Notes under the pieces: model-generated
What the model was told of the DNA's origin: nothing
Database searches by the model: none
What the model saw: only the letters and a program-made list of their open reading frames with translations
In this document: positions 37,431 through 58,069 of the stretch, piece after piece
Numbering within the stretch: the first letter of the stretch is position 1
Layout: each line of letters starts with the position of its first letter
Assembly (NCBI RefSeq): GCF_041260155.1
Contig: NC_091932.1
Location: 23,592,746 to 23,656,745 of the forward strand
Length of the DNA stretch: 64,000 bases
Origin: Ptychodera flava
Lineage: Eukaryota; Hemichordata; Enteropneusta; Ptychoderidae
Direction: 5' to 3'
Position numbers and translations under genes: made by a program

Positions 37431-40090
37431 AAACTTCGCACAAGCACCTTTTTGTACGAACAGCTTCTTTAGCGGCACCTGACGGTGTGTGTACTCGAGG
37501 ATAGCACTTCAAAAACTTAAACGTTTTCATCCTTTGTACCGGGGGCATTCGCGAAATAAACACCATATGATTTATATGAAGATCACATGCTTTGTAGTTA
37601 CAAAAGCCACGGACTCGGCGAATGTATTTAGAAAGAATATCATTTGACTGACCAATATGTCAATTAACTGAATTAAAGAGGATCAGATATACATAATCAA
37701 TTTAAATCTAAGGTGGAATACGCCTTTGGACATGTTTGGACTCTGGAAAATAAGAATACTTTTTATATCTACCACCTTTCGGGGTATACTTTGAAGCTCT
37801 AGAAGTGAATAAAATTTTCGCCGGCTTATTTTGGAGAATATGAAAATTTTATTTTTACTCCACAGAGATATCTCATTGATGGCGGCCATTTTGAATTTCT
37901 TGTGTTGGTAAATATTGGGTAATATGTTTCTCTGGCACGAAATTTGTACGGTGATCCCTGATTTTTATTCTTTATTTAGAAAGGGGATGTTCGAAAGTCT
38001 CCATAAAGAATATTTGAAGTACTTTGCTTTCAAGGCACGTACTAACCTAGTGAGGTCATGGCGGTCAATAAAGATTTTTAAAATAAGTGACCTTTAGACG
38101 GAAAGCCAGTGACTGGTCCTGTTGTTGTTTGACCTACTTAAAGCCTGACGGTAACTTAATGGCGACTAAGATCTAGAACGTCGAATCTAAGTGCGGCATA
38201 CAAATCAGAACTGAACTTAAGTTCACTGGCACAGTCCATGGAGTTCTTATGAAGTCAACCATTGTTTGCGTGCTTCGACCTCGTTCACTAGCTTTTACCC
38301 TGCTGAAATAATCGGAGTGACCCGTCGCCCCGGCTGCAAATCTTTGGGTGAGTTTTTTTTGACATTTGAAAACAAGCATCGTATGGTTGCTATACTGATA
38401 ATTGCAACTCGACTGACTCAATTGGGAGTCAAGTCGAGTGGATCGCTCAAAATGATCCACCCAGACCAGCTGGAAAGTCTACACACCAGGAAATACGCGT
38501 GATTTATGTACAAAATCTGAATGCGTCATTTCACATTTAATAGCAACATGTTCAGCATAGGAAATTTATAAGAAATAATGTTAGCTCATACCATATTCCA
38601 ATCATAAGATAATATTTTCTTTAGCCAGCACTTGATCTAATGATCAACAAATAGCTTTGCGGGACCATCTCCTCTTGTTCATTCTTCACATAATATATTT
38701 ATGTCTCCATAAAATGGCAAGTCATTCAATGAGAAACCTTACCTGTGAACGAATGGGTACATATCACCTCAAGTACGCCGATAAAGTAAAGAGTAAGATC
38801 GGAATCACTACTGAGGCTGCGCAAACTAAATTGACCTTTCCTCCCAAACTATCCTGGCAAGTAACTCCCGTGCTAAAAAAGACTACCAATGAAGATATAT
38901 TTCTGGAAGATTCTACTTGACTAGTCATCGAGGGACGATGAACTCGCCATAACTTTAAAAAAATTAAACGATTTTATATATTCAGTTATTCAACAACAGG
39001 TTTAAGTCCTAATGCAGCGAGAAAATAGGCCGTTGTGAAATTTGGAATTATCGTAAGGTCATCTCCTTAATTAAATGTCGAGTAATACTTTTTAATCTGC
39101 CTTGTTAATTCATCAATCGTATCAAAGTCATCATCCTTTCTCCTGCTTTACATCATTCTCTCGTCTGTGAGACCACTATAACTTGATCTATGTGCTTTTT
39201 TGTGGGAAAGAAACGTACCTGCTCTTTTTAAGTTTACTGTCCTTGCTTTTATGTTTTTACACGGAGAAAAAGAAACATAATTTGTTCTGTTGAGAGGATA
39301 ATGGAGATGCCTGCTGGGGTTATTTACAAGCTCCTAAGAATGGGGAACTTTTGATCGCCTAATGTGTTCTGTATCACGTTGAGTCATCGACTTCTGAACG
39401 ATTTTATGCATGAACGTTTGCAGAACTACATAATATTCCACTCTTTCAAACGTTAGACAAATGAAAGCTTAAAGCCCAACCCTAACCCTAACCTCTAACC
39501 TTTCTTCAGTGCTGAGTGTTTAATAAGACCAGTCACCTAGAGAGGCCACCCATTGGATGGCACCAACTTTATTTAACAATTTGTTCGACAACTCTATCTA
39601 ACAACTCTACCTAACGACTCTATCTAACTATTTTTTCAGAACATGTTGGTTTCTTTTCTTAGTTTGCATTCACCTTTCTTCTAATCGCTCTTCTCGATCT
39701 TCTTTATGCTTGTGCGAACTCAATCGGCTATCTTCTTCTTCGTGAAACCTTCTCACCCCATACTTCCTGTGTTCCTCAGTCACGACTGTTATCTCAAACA
39801 TATATACGCCGTCATCTTCAGCTTCCTCGTCTTGATCAAACTAAGTTCTGATGAGAATATTCGGGTTTGGGGTCTGCTTGGTGCTTAGCAAAAGTGCTCG
39901 TGTCATGACCCTGTCCATCATACAGGCTGAACAAGGGACTCTGTGCATTGTTTCCCCCCTGAGGTCCGGGGCAGCTCTTTTTCACGGACATTTTTGTCTA
40001 CGTATGTAGACTTGACGGGAATACAACTCTGGCATGGCCATCTTGCAGTGTTTTGGTGTGCTACGTATACTGTAACAACAAAACCGTCAT
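37431..40090. other. Intergenic; one fragment shared with the 5' flank of gene D
   Basis: At 38811-38850 GCTGCGCAAACTAAATTGACC resembles CTGCGCAAACCAAGCTGACC near 63600, upstream of gene D. A two-repeat CCCTAA tract lies at 39478-39492. No supported gene. Confidence 0.45.
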
Positions 40091-40440
40091 CTATCTGGCT
40101 GTCCCTGTTAAAGTCGTATATACTTTAATCTTGATGTAGGTACCTTTTCGCTGTGCGTTATCAAGTACTATCGGAACCATAAGGTGACTGCACATGAGGC
40201 CAAATGACGCCCTTGATACGATTTCAGCACTGTTGTCTGTGCTGTTGCGCACTAAGAGCTTGTTGGCAGTAATTGCCAGTTTGAATATCTCGTACGCCAG
40301 AAATTCGGCAGGAGTCAGCAGTTTTGCCTTCTGCTGCTCCTGGAAAATCAATTGTCTTTGTTTGAGTGCTTTCTTGAGGCTTTCAGCCCAGGTTTTGCAC
40401 TGCTGGATCACGATGGTGTTATTTGTGACCAGTCCCTAAT
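40091..40440 (-). CDS. Unidentified open frame, possible exon
   Basis: From about 40440 down to a stop at 40091 the minus strand reads about 115 codons without interruption. From MIQQCKTWAESLKKAL at 40411 it is 106 aa. The composition is balanced, with an amphipathic helical part (SLKKALKQRQLIFQEQQKAKLL) and a C-terminal part rich in strand-forming residues ending KVYTTLTGTAR. No family recognised. It could be an exon of a host gene or a transposon remnant. Confidence 0.3.
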
Positions 40441-40994
40441 ACTCAACGTCAAGAAAATGATACAGTATACTCATGGAGTACAGATATGATCTGAGGGACG
40501 ATGCCTTCAAATCTTCTGACTTGCCTTCGAAATTGTTCCTCCCTTTGCCCTTATCCTTTAAATAAAGTGCCCCTTAAATAAATTTCACAGCAGCAGCAGC
40601 TTGGTTCATATGTTGTGTTGCAGTTCTTTGATTTTTCCTTCCTCATCCAGTCCTTTCAACCAATCACAAAGTTGGCGATTAATTTGGTAACTCTTCTACG
40701 TAATTGGAAAGTTTCTCTATCCCCCTCTCCATCTGTCCTCTCTCTATTCTTATCATCTCTGTGTGTGTCTCTCTCTCTCTCTGTCTCTCTCTGGTCCCTG
40801 CACTTCTCTCTTCGACCCTCACTTCCTCTTCCCTCTGCCTGTGCTTTTCTTATTCCCGTCTGTCCCCAGCACTCCTCTCGCTGCCACTCACTTCCTCACC
40901 CCTCCAAGTTCTCTCCATCTCTTTCTGCTCCCAGCATCTCTCTCCACCATCAACTTCCTCTACCCTCTACTCTTCATGCCTCTCTTTCCCTAGC

Positions 40995-42247
<1,253 letters not shown>

Positions 42248-42334
<87 letters not shown>
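42248..42334 (+). repeat. (TA)n microsatellite
   Basis: About 43 TA repeats. Confidence 0.97.
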
Positions 42335-42336
<2 letters not shown>

Positions 42337-42789
42337 CACACACAAGTATAAGAATTTTTTACTACAGTTTGTTTACCAAGGATGCATTTCGGTTTAATAT
42401 ATGATGTATTCTCGGCCGCATTTTTGGGTAACTGTAAAAATAAACAATGGCAACTATTTTATTTACAACTTAGCTTTGCAAACGCTCTAACTTAATATAA
42501 ATATAATTTCTAGACAAGTTGTATATCATTTGTCCATTATCAGATAATGCCATGGCATAAAAACGAAATAATCGCTCTGACATTGCTTTGTTTGTGCGAC
42601 TCTTGTTTATTTGATTGTAAAGTTTTGGTTCTTCAATATGTTATAGCAGAGACGTTGGTCTTTGCAAAACTTGTCGCACTTAAAAGATCGGAAAGTTGTA
42701 AGTATGTTAGCTGTAGTCGCAAACTTGACCTTAAAACCGGCATTTTATTCCATTAGATTACACATAAATACCAGATATGAACTGAAAAT

Positions 42790-44194
42790 GCTCACGTGTT
42801 CCATTATATATTGCAGTTATGTGTTAAATTGAACCTTTGCAAAATGTTTGCAACTTCACTGAAATTATTATGATCAACGTAATGAACAATAATCACCACC
42901 GATTAGGTCATGAAGTATACAAATATGTAATTAGCTGAAATAAAAATATCAAAGTTTTTTTACTGCTGTCATTGTATCACCACTTTATATAGCAAGTGTA
43001 ATTACCGTTGGCCAAGTCCTTCAAGCCATATATGCCGAGCTGTGAAAGCTCATTAGACATGCAAATTATAAATTAGCTGACATGAAAATGTGAAATGACT
43101 TTTGATATTGTTTTAACCAGGTATAATCATCAATGTACATAGCATGTTTTGCCAACTTTGATCAAGTAAATCCAGTATATATCCCTAATAAGCAAGGGTC
43201 ATTAAATACGCAAATTAGGAATTGGCTTGAGTAAAAATGCTTCATGATTTTCAACAATGTTGTATCATGGTATCTGTAATAAATGTAGCAAGTTTGTCAA
43301 CTTTGGTCAAGTTGATTCAGATATATATCTCTAATTAGGAAAGTTCATTTAATATGCAAATTAGGAATTGGCTGAAGAGAAAATGCTTAATAACTTTCAA
43401 TAATACTGTCTTTAATGTACATAGCAAGTTTCATCAATTTTGATCAAGTCAATTCAGATAAATATCCCTAATTATGAACATTCATTTAATATGCAAATTA
43501 GGAATTGGCTGAAGTAAAAATGTTTTTGATTTTCAATAATATTATATCACAGTATCTTTGATGTATATAGCAAGTTTCAACAACTACAATCAAGTTAATT
43601 CAGATATATATCCCTAATTGGGAAAGTTTATTAAATATGCAAATTCGGAATTGGCTGAAGTAAAAATGTTTAATGACTTTCAAAATTGTTGTATCATAGT
43701 AGCTTCAATACATGTAGCAAGTTTCATCAACTTTGGTCCAGTCAATTTAAATATATATCTCTAATTAGCAAAGTTCATTAAATATGTAAATTAGGAATTG
43801 GCTGCAGTTAAAACGCTTAATGACTTTAAATAATGTTAAATCATAGTATCTTTAATATACATACCAAGTTTGGTCGATTTTGATCGAGTCAAATCAAACA
43901 TATATCGCTAATTAGGAAAGTTCATTAAATATTAGCAACTCTCTTTTCATGTCGCCCCTTTATGTTTCCCACTGCTGACATATCTTGCTGTGATCAACAT
44001 TGTAGCAAATCTCATCAAATTGTGTGCAGTCGTTTTAATGAATATCCGTTTTTCTAAAATCATTAATTATGCAGATAAGCAAAAAGCATGCAAGCCACAC
44101 CTACCAAAAACTAATCAGTTCTTGCCATTTGCTAACTGAATCTATGTACCAAATTTAATTCTGATCTGATAAGCCGTTTTGAGATATCGGACCA

Positions 44195-44237
<43 letters not shown>

Positions 44238-44326
44238 CACAGACACACGGACACACGGACACACAGACAGACAGACAGACAGACAGACATCGCTGCGACA
44301 AATGCTCACGTGTGTTACCACGTGAG
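42790..44326 (-). mobile_element. Hairpin-headed minisatellite element, family R2, copy 2 (inverted)
   Basis: Reverse-orientation copy of the element at 26723-28645. Its tail GCTCACGTGTT (42790-42800) and head hairpin CTCACGTG / CACGTGAG (44305-44326) frame ~147 bp units and a (GACA)n tract at 44191-44290. It lacks the TTAA-flanked insertion found in copy 1. Confidence 0.8.
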
Positions 44327-44959
44327 TAAAAAACGAAAGTCTCATCTAATTTGCATAAAAGTACAACATATGTCGACAAGGTTTTAGGTTTAGCCTAGTT
44401 TTTGCATGTTGATGATGAGATATCTCATAGAAACTTACATTTAATGTAACAGGCTAAACATTGTGCATCATATCAAAATTTGGAGGTCAAAGGTCAACTA
44501 AATTTGTATGTTACTTTGGGGTGTTGTTGTCGTATCTTTCCGTTAAACTTCAGACTTTACACACCTAAACATCAATATGACTTTCAACACCTCTTTATTA
44601 ACATTTCCTGAAATTTTTAGATATGTACTATGAATAAGAAACACCTAATTCTTAAGTATTGAGGTAAGAGCTACATCAATTCTATTTTCGACATGGTGTT
44701 AGCGTTTTCAAAAATTAGAGGATACTGCTATGAACTTGCAGGTATGGTGTCCAGACAACTACGCACGCTATGCAAATTTGTAGGTCAAAGGTCGAAGGTC
44801 AACGAAACGTGTTACATGAAACAAGATTTTCGTACGTGCTAAAGTTATAATTGACCATCAAATTAAGCAGTTTTTGCACCTGTGCCCGTTGAATCAGATC
44901 TACTTATTCTGTAATTTACAACAAATCCTTATCATGCAAACTTGGAATCTTTAACCCTT
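44327..44959. other. No gene seen
   Basis: Some phrases (TTGGAGGTCAAAGGTCAAC, TTGTAGGTCAAAGGTCGAAG) repeat about 270 bp apart near 44490 and 44790. No coding signal. Confidence 0.35.
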
Positions 44960-45048
44960 AAAGGTATACTGTCACCTGTTCCAATTTTGCCACAGCTTCC
45001 ATGGAAAGAGAAAATCTAACCAATCACCGATTTTAAAGCCGCCGTTCT
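44960..45048 (+). mobile_element. ~180 bp MITE family, partial copy 2
   Basis: AAAGGTATACTGTCACCTGT followed by TCCAATTTTGCC and CTAACCAATCACCGATTTTA. The other half is missing. Confidence 0.65.
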
Positions 45049-45847
45049 CAATCCCAGGTTCACGCATTAGTGCAACAAAAAAAATACACGTGTTGTCGTC
45101 GATACTTTGTTCTGAATGCAAACTTCAGCTCCGTAATCAAATCTACTCTCCAACAATATTATTTCCCACATTTTAATTGCTGTAAACGTGTAGCTGTTGA
45201 GATCCCGATGTCAGAATGTGACGTCATAGGTCAACGGTTTAATATCCATGATGGCGGATTTTTCCACGGCAGCCGCTCGATAAAACTCCAAAAAGCGACT
45301 AAACGGAGAGGAAAATGGACATCTACGTACCCATCCTTATATAGGTAGGCGATCGATGCACCCCGATGGTTTTTTTTTGGTTTTTTTTCTGGAGAATAGC
45401 AAGAAAAACGCTCACTTTCCCTCCTCAAAATTTTCATCGCGCACGACTGTGCACTTTTTCAATTAACTAAACCGTAGCCCCCACTCCCCGCAACAGCCAG
45501 CCAGGGAGTGGTAGGGCTACGGAACCGCAGCAAATTTAGTGCGTGTCTGTTCAGTATAAATTACAATAAATTGACATCACGCTTTTGTCCTTCTTACACG
45601 TCGATTTCAGCCTTGATCGCTGTTGGTCACGTAATAGTACGCATGTTGCTTTGCGCGTTCTAGAATTCTACAGGTAAACAAATGACGTCATTGTGTATGT
45701 CAATCCGCAACGTGAAGCGGCCATCGTTTTTCTGAAAAATTGACACATATGGCGATGGATTTTCGATTTTGCACGCATTTTTATATCCAAAACGATGTTG
45801 AATATTTTGTAAACTATATATTCATCATTCATTAAGGCATAAACCTG

Positions 45848-46814
45848 TACGGCCCTGATACGGCTTTTGCGGACCTTGGCGTACGGGCCCTCGCGCGGTC
45901 GCCCCCCCCGGGTCGGGCCCTTCTTTACGGTTGATAACTTCAGCCAGGGAATTAGCTCGGTGAGAGGTAACACAGGATACTATTACACAGAGACGTCGTA
46001 AGTTGAAGTGGGTGATGTTTATTGATACGCCGTCGACTTGACCGACCAGAAAGTCATCCTCTTACATCTCAAAACTTCTCATTAAATAGACAGTTTTTCA
46101 GGGCGTAACCTGAACATGTAAAGTAGTTTACAGGAAGTAAATGTACATTGGCTAAGAAGTATGAAAAGTACTTGATTGGATAAAAGATGACAATCCAAAT
46201 ACTTGATTGGAAGGAAGTTTTTAAGATATTCAGAATTACTCTGCTGACTCGGCATACCAACCAACGCTCTTTAATATTTATAATATTCTTTTGACAAATG
46301 CCGACTACTAAATTTAATACTAATGTTGCATGGTCAAGATTTGTGGAGCCAGAATTTGATTATATACGTATGAGCTATTGGTTCATGTCAAAGTCAATTA
46401 AGCGTTGACCAAATGACGTAACCATATCGGTGTCACACTATTGTTTTAGCTTAATTGTCCATTTGAGTACCAGGATCATGTTCAATGTCAGTGGCATGCA
46501 TCTTTTGTCCGTATAAATGAAAAGTAAAGTTGTTGATTGTTTTCCAGTCTCTTTCAATTGACTGATCGGTAGTTGCATTGTATGTTAATTAACACATCGG
46601 CAACGATACTTGAGTTAATAAAAGAAACACCGGTAATGATACTTGAGAAAACAAAAGAAAGACCCTCCACGTTGTACTGTGTGAAACTGTTCATCCTAGT
46701 GAATGTTCGTCACGGGTTCAACAAAATTATACATATCCCGTGTAATACTTTAACCCAAAAATTACAATCGTAACAGTACTACCTGTGTTCGCAAAAGCCG
46801 TATCAGGGTCGTAA
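45848..46814. mobile_element. Possible 967 bp element with 26 bp inverted ends
   Basis: Left end TACGGCCCTGATACGGCTTT and on (45848-45873) matches the reverse complement of 46789-46814 at about 24 of 26 bases. The interior includes a GC-rich patch near 45900 and no recognisable coding sequence. No target duplication was seen. Confidence 0.4.
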
Positions 46815-47410
46815 AGATTAGATATAACCATTTAACATGATCAGTCATTTATCGCTGAGACTACTTTCGGCATGCCTTCGACGGAGTTCAGATATATCGT
46901 GCTTCTATTCATGCTATCCCTTTCAGACTTAGCAAAGTGTGTCCAGGCCGATTTGCGACAACCGATGAATATATCAGCTCCTGAAATTAAACACAAAAGC
47001 GCGTTTGACTGTACCTTGTGCGAGATATTCTTTTTTATTACATGCCTCGTATATCGAACGTCGCGCGCTCCATAGGATTCAATGGTAGCTCGTCGATGAC
47101 GTAGCGGGCCGCATAGTCATCACTTGACTGAAAGTGAACCGGAACTATTTTCAGCTTGAAAACTTTTGGATGTAAAAATGTTGAAATTACTTGTTTTGCA
47201 GGGGAAATCCAATTTTTGGAACATTTTGCATAAAAAGTTTGATAAACCACGTAACAGTAGTTTAAATATATCAATGCGCCATTCGATGATGAAAATCGTT
47301 TCATTATTACGGATTTCGTCTAAGATGTAAATAAAGCACTTGATTATCATTTAAGCCTAAATATTTTAAGTGATAACTGCGTAAAAGAGGCATGTAATAA
47401 ACACATTATT
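46815..47410. other. No gene seen
   Basis: Short open frames only; none is supported by splice sites or homology. Confidence 0.35.
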
Positions 47411-47512
47411 GCCTAACAAGGGACTATGTACCCTCCGGGCAGGAGATTATTTGCCCTCCTTACGTCGGGCAAATGATCACCTACCCTCGGGCACTTAGTC
47501 CCATGTTTGGGC
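47411..47512. repeat. ~102 bp foldback repeat
   Basis: Imperfect mirrored arms (GGGACTATGTACCCTCCGGG against CCCGAGGG...CTTAGTCCC) with an inner palindrome ATTTGCCC / GGGCAAAT. It looks like a small foldback element. Confidence 0.65.
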
Positions 47513-48549
47513 TATAAAATATAATGTGGCAGTCGTTATTGTTATGATTCCATTCTACTATTAGTACTCGTGAGCAGATATAGTATGCTTCTAAAAGTAC
47601 AATCTCGATAGAATAAGTCATGAAGAGGAAATTGTGCATGACACATTCATATGTATTTCTGATCAAATAATGGAGGCGTTGCCCTAAACAGCAAAGTGTC
47701 ATTGAATAATTTCAATTACCTGTGTACTTTTGGAAAATGTATTGAATTAATGGAATTACTCACTTTTAATGATCTCTTGCTCGACCAAAGATACCACAAA
47801 ATTATCATTCTTGTATGCGTCAATGCTAGGCACTGTCTTAATCAAGTCTTCTTTCGTGTATAGCTGTGGAATGTGTGGTCGTAAAATGTCATACATTCTC
47901 TGAAACCAAAGGTGAAATGGTGTTGATTTTCAGGTGCTCAGCACAGCAAAAGGAGTCAATATGCCGTGTTTGCATACACAATAACCTTTTGCAGCTCACA
48001 ATGCTTTTCTGGTCTACAGCTTGGGTGGACCTTCAAGCCTTTGGAGTATATTAAATGTTCACCATTTCTTTTTCGTATATTAAATTTTTCGAATCTGGGG
48101 TAAATCAACTTGTCACCTTCTTGTATTTGCCAATATTCTTTTCTCATGATAGAGTTATCACAGGATTATTGGCCGTTTTGATTTTTACGTTATCAGTACA
48201 GAGAGTGTGTTCTCTGTATCTTACACTAATTGCACATTAAACTTGAAAGTTTCCTGAGAAACGTATTGCAAAAGTCTTAAACTTTAAGTTTTGTCGAGAG
48301 TACACTACTTTTTATAATGCTCAAAATGTAACATAACGACATGGAAATACAATCGTTATAAAATAAACACTATACTTTGTCGTGAATCCTAACTTAAATT
48401 AATTCCGGTTTGTAAATGGAAAGAATGAATATAAAAATTATTATATATTGATTGTTCTACCAAATGGTCTTGTCAGAAAAAAACTGTGGCTGAAACTGAA
48501 ACGTCTTATAAAATAATTTCATTAGCAGTCAATTAATGGCTGTACTACG
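47513..48549. other. 3' side of the fucosyltransferase-like gene; no exon recognised
   Basis: I looked for a further 3' exon of the gene above and could not identify one. The 3' untranslated region may lie here. Confidence 0.35.
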
Positions 48550-53767
<5,218 letters not shown>

Positions 53768-56700
53768 GGATAGCTGGTGGTCAGATTTTCAGCTTCGACT
53801 GTCTTAAGTATGAGAGAGACCCTGTATGCATGAATTCGTTACGTGTAAACATATTTGTGGAAGGACATATCATAATAAACTACTCGTCAAATTACAATAA
53901 CATTGCTTTCATCGTTCACATTGTATTCTTCAGAAGACAACGTAATCACTGGGAGCCATTGTCTTCTGATCAACATAAAAATGAAGAACGATTGATATAC
54001 TGTTCTCGTTCCTCGCTTCCACTCTTGCTGTATTTCCTACGTTTTTACTTTAAAACAGTTCAAATCCGGTGTCGCCGTACGATAAGACATCAAACAAACA
54101 GCCAGACATTGTCATTTATTGTGTCGTTGGATTTTATTTGTCAATTATGTTTGCATTACAAATATATCTGTATTGCAATTATTCTCAGCGCTTCACAGGA
54201 GACCTGTTTTTGTCTTCTACAGCGTAGGCATAGAAGTTCGGCCATTTGTTGTAAATAGTGCTTGACGTAATCCTGTCTCGTATACTTCCGTAGTGAGTTG
54301 TTCACAACCATTAAATTATTTGGCGGGGGGTTGTGGAGGTTGGGGGAGGGGGACTTTAACATCTTTTAAAAAGAGTTTCCTGCTGATTCTATTGACTACC
54401 GAAAGAAGCCGGCTGAGTTTGTTTTGTTGTCTGTCCGGCTCTGGTGAAAGATTATCTTTTCGGATCTTCTTATATAATGGTTCAAATACAGAGTAATTTA
54501 GACTGTTGTTGTGTTGTTTGGGGAAGCACAGCTGAATCAAAACTGCGGAAAAGTTTCATTTTACAAAAGATAGCTGGCGCTTTACATATTCTGTCGGAAG
54601 TACCAAATGACTATGCTTCTATTTTCTCTGTTTGAGTGAATGTTGTTCTATGTCATGGGAGTGTTGACATTTCAGTGTATAATGCACCACTGTATCTATG
54701 TAGTTATTTGTATTTACGATTTGGGACTGCCCCATAGGCCTTGACTTCTTTTGAAAGTCTTTGCCTGGTCCTAGAAAATCAGAAAGTTAACAGTTATAGG
54801 AGCACGTGCGGACAATAATTTTAAAAAAGTGATATTTTGTGAAAATCGAAACTGTATATTCGAATTCGATTTATTAGTAAATCCCTATAACTTTACTCAA
54901 GTACCGCAATGTTCGCAAATGAAAAACAAGTTTACGTTTTTCAGTTTCGAGGTGTATGTCACCTACCGTGAAGTCTTCTAAAAATTGTGTTTTCGGCAGT
55001 AAAATAAATATATAAAATCATAAATATCGAGTGTACAAGTAGGAAAAACATGAAAGGTGACGTTTTGTTCATGTAAACCGGGACAAACGTTATTTTACAG
55101 CTTTCAACTATTTTTTTAAATTCTGCAGGGCAGAAAAATGGTGGCTTTTTTGGATTTCTCGGTGGCTGCATTTGTTTTCTCTCGAAGTAATATGTAATAC
55201 TTATGCGAAGTCACACACACGTATCATCAAAAAAAAACATTTTTCATTAAAATTATTCTAATCTGCTCGAGCTCCACTATATGTGTTTGCGATTTTCAGG
55301 CTGGTCTGTCAAAAAAATACCATGCATATCAAGTAAGCCGATTTTATTTATACAAATTAGAATTCAAATATACTACTTTCCTATTGCTAACTTGTCACTG
55401 GTGAAGCACTAAGAGAAATATGTACTTAGGCCAAGAAAAAAATAAAAAGGGACCGTGGTTTCATACAGCACTGTGTTATGCACTATCGTCGCGTATTTTT
55501 GTGTTTTTTATTTCCTCATGACCAGAAAAAAAGTTTACGCAGTCTGCCTGATGCGCGCGAGGATGAGAAACAAACTTTTAATTTGTCTTGGCCTTACCAG
55601 CTGAATTTTACTAATTGGAGTCTACTTGTATTTCTTCCTTGGAAATCTAATGTTTTGGCGACCATTTTGTTTATGCTAATGATAATATCTCAAATTGCCC
55701 AATGCTTACAGAGTGCCAGAAACTGTACAGTTCAGTTTGATGATCTTGACAAGATCAATTGAAAACAACTGAAAGCCATTCTTTGCGTATTAAAGGCCCC
55801 CTAACTTCGTGGGGTTTATTGTTTCGAATGACTGACACATGGAGGTAACGCGAGCAACTGCTCCTGAAAACCTGCATAAATCTTTTCCATGTAGATAAAC
55901 AAAGCCCCGTGCCAACGTATTGCATTTCGTGAATACTTTGGACATCGCATAGGGAGCCAGATACTGTCTATTTTGCAGTTTCAAGTGAGTTATTGACGAA
56001 AAATCCGTTTCTCTACACTGTCAGTAGCGTTGAAAAGGTAGCAATTGCTGTCAATCAAAGTGTTACTATGTGCTTGCAATACACACAATGCATCAAAATA
56101 GTCAAATAAAAAAACATTCAATCAATAAAAAACTGAAAACTTGCGCCTTACAATTTGGTCCTCTTGTCCAACACTGACATCAGGACTATTTTGTGTGTGG
56201 TAATGTAACGATGACTTTCTTTGAGTCTTCTTTTTTGTAGGGGACAACTAAATTCAAAGGACTGGCTGGACCATTTAAAAGCACAAGCAGTCCATGCATA
56301 TGGGTGATCAAGGTCAGTCAAACAAGTGAAAATAGATTAAATAAATACAGTGAGTGAAAATGCTTTTCTTGCAATATTACGGCATTAAATAAGCTTATCT
56401 AAATTTGGTTATCGCGTTTTGATGATGAACTTTGCTTTCATTTTTGACGTGACTGACTATTGTTAGTCTACGAATTCCTTAAACCTACCAATCAATGTTA
56501 GTAAAAACTTTTTAAGATAATGTTTTTGTTACACAGGGAGTGCAGGAACGACTTACTTAAAATACCTGTAGAGACTGAATTGTACCATTTGAATATACGA
56601 GATTAGGCCAGGAAGAAAAAATAAATTGTTCATCGGAATCGCCGCTTCTACTTTGGCATATTTGGAATTTTTTTTTTTTTTTTGATCGCGGCAAATTCTT

Positions 56701-58069
56701 ACTTCCGCATTACAAATATTTTTAGTACTGCCGCTGGTGGCGCCCTACACTGTGTCGGGTTTTCGCGGGCAAGGGATTCTGAATGAGACTTCATTCGTGT
56801 TCGGACTTAGTTGACCGCCAACACGTTATTGTTACGTCTGAATTTGGCGAATCACGACACAGAGTGGGTCGATTTGGCCAGAAATTTGCTCGTTTTGTAA
56901 AGGTTAGTACATGTCACATGAGTATTAATTTGATCGCCAACATTCGACGTGATGGCCAACAGTTAGTCCCAGAGACGCTATTCAGTGCAGTGTTTGTCCT
57001 GATATTACGTTCGGCGATTTGTTCAACAAGATCGTGACAGCAGATGGACGGTGCATCCGATTGAATGAAAATTGCATCGAAAGTATAAAAATTTACGGCA
57101 ATGACAAAACACATGGTTGCGTCGATGTTAAAGTGCGATCTGAATGATGACTATATAACTTCACTCCGATCACATTACAGTGTTGTTAGACCATTATGTA
57201 AAATGTGTATATATAGACAGTGGTAAAGAGGCCAAAACATGGGGCCAAAGTAAAATGAAAAAACTCAGATGCTAGGTCCCACCGGGACAATATTAAAGGA
57301 CAATACTGAATTGTTGAATTTCAGTGATTTGCTGTACATTTCAGTTTTATTCTGAGAGAATGTTGAACTGCTCAAAATATGTTGTGCAAACACTAACTGT
57401 GAATGTAATGGCCTATGTTATTGTTGGGAAATATAGTATTGAATTCAGTTACCAGTATCAGTGTTTCTTGTCTGAGCTATTTCAGGTAAAAAGGAAACAA
57501 TTATCTTGCCTTGTCTGCATCTGTGCAAAAATGCCACCGTTTACCTTCGGCCTAAAAAAAAAGCTCGCCGCTCCTTGGACTTGGTCCAAAAAATCCGATG
57601 AACAAGATTTTTTTTTTCTCTGGCCTTACCCTTAAACTTGTTTAATTAAGGATGAAATGATGATAAATTAGTTCGTGCAATTATGAAATACAAAAACTGC
57701 ATACACTTTTATCTGAGTTTTACTAAATCATTGAATAAATCTATGTATACGTTATATGTACCAAATCATGATTACACAGATAAGAAAACCTTTGAGATAT
57801 TAAAAATGGTATTCAAATAGTCATTTTAGGGATGGAGAACAACATGAGCCTTAATCTGAAAGGATTGACCAACTTGTCACGCACTCTCAATTACTCTACT
57901 AACTAACTAGGGCACAGATGCAGTGGCAAATCTACGGAAACTTGTATCTCCAATACAAGCGATGATCCAGATTCGGTTTGTCGACACAAGAATTGTGACA
58001 CCCGATACCATATGACAGTATCAAGATGCATTAAAATAACGTTGAATTAAATCAAAAGTTTCCAATGTC
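53768..58069. other. 4.3 kb with no supportable gene
   Basis: Open frames up to 166 codons (53758-54258 +) have no recognisable domain and biased composition. A G-run lies near 54320. Small T- and A-runs occur throughout. The upstream region of the fucosyltransferase-like gene falls at the left end. Confidence 0.4.

Noticed and set aside
39478-39492. CCCTAACCCTAACC as an interstitial telomere
   Set aside because: Only about two repeats; too short to support beyond chance.
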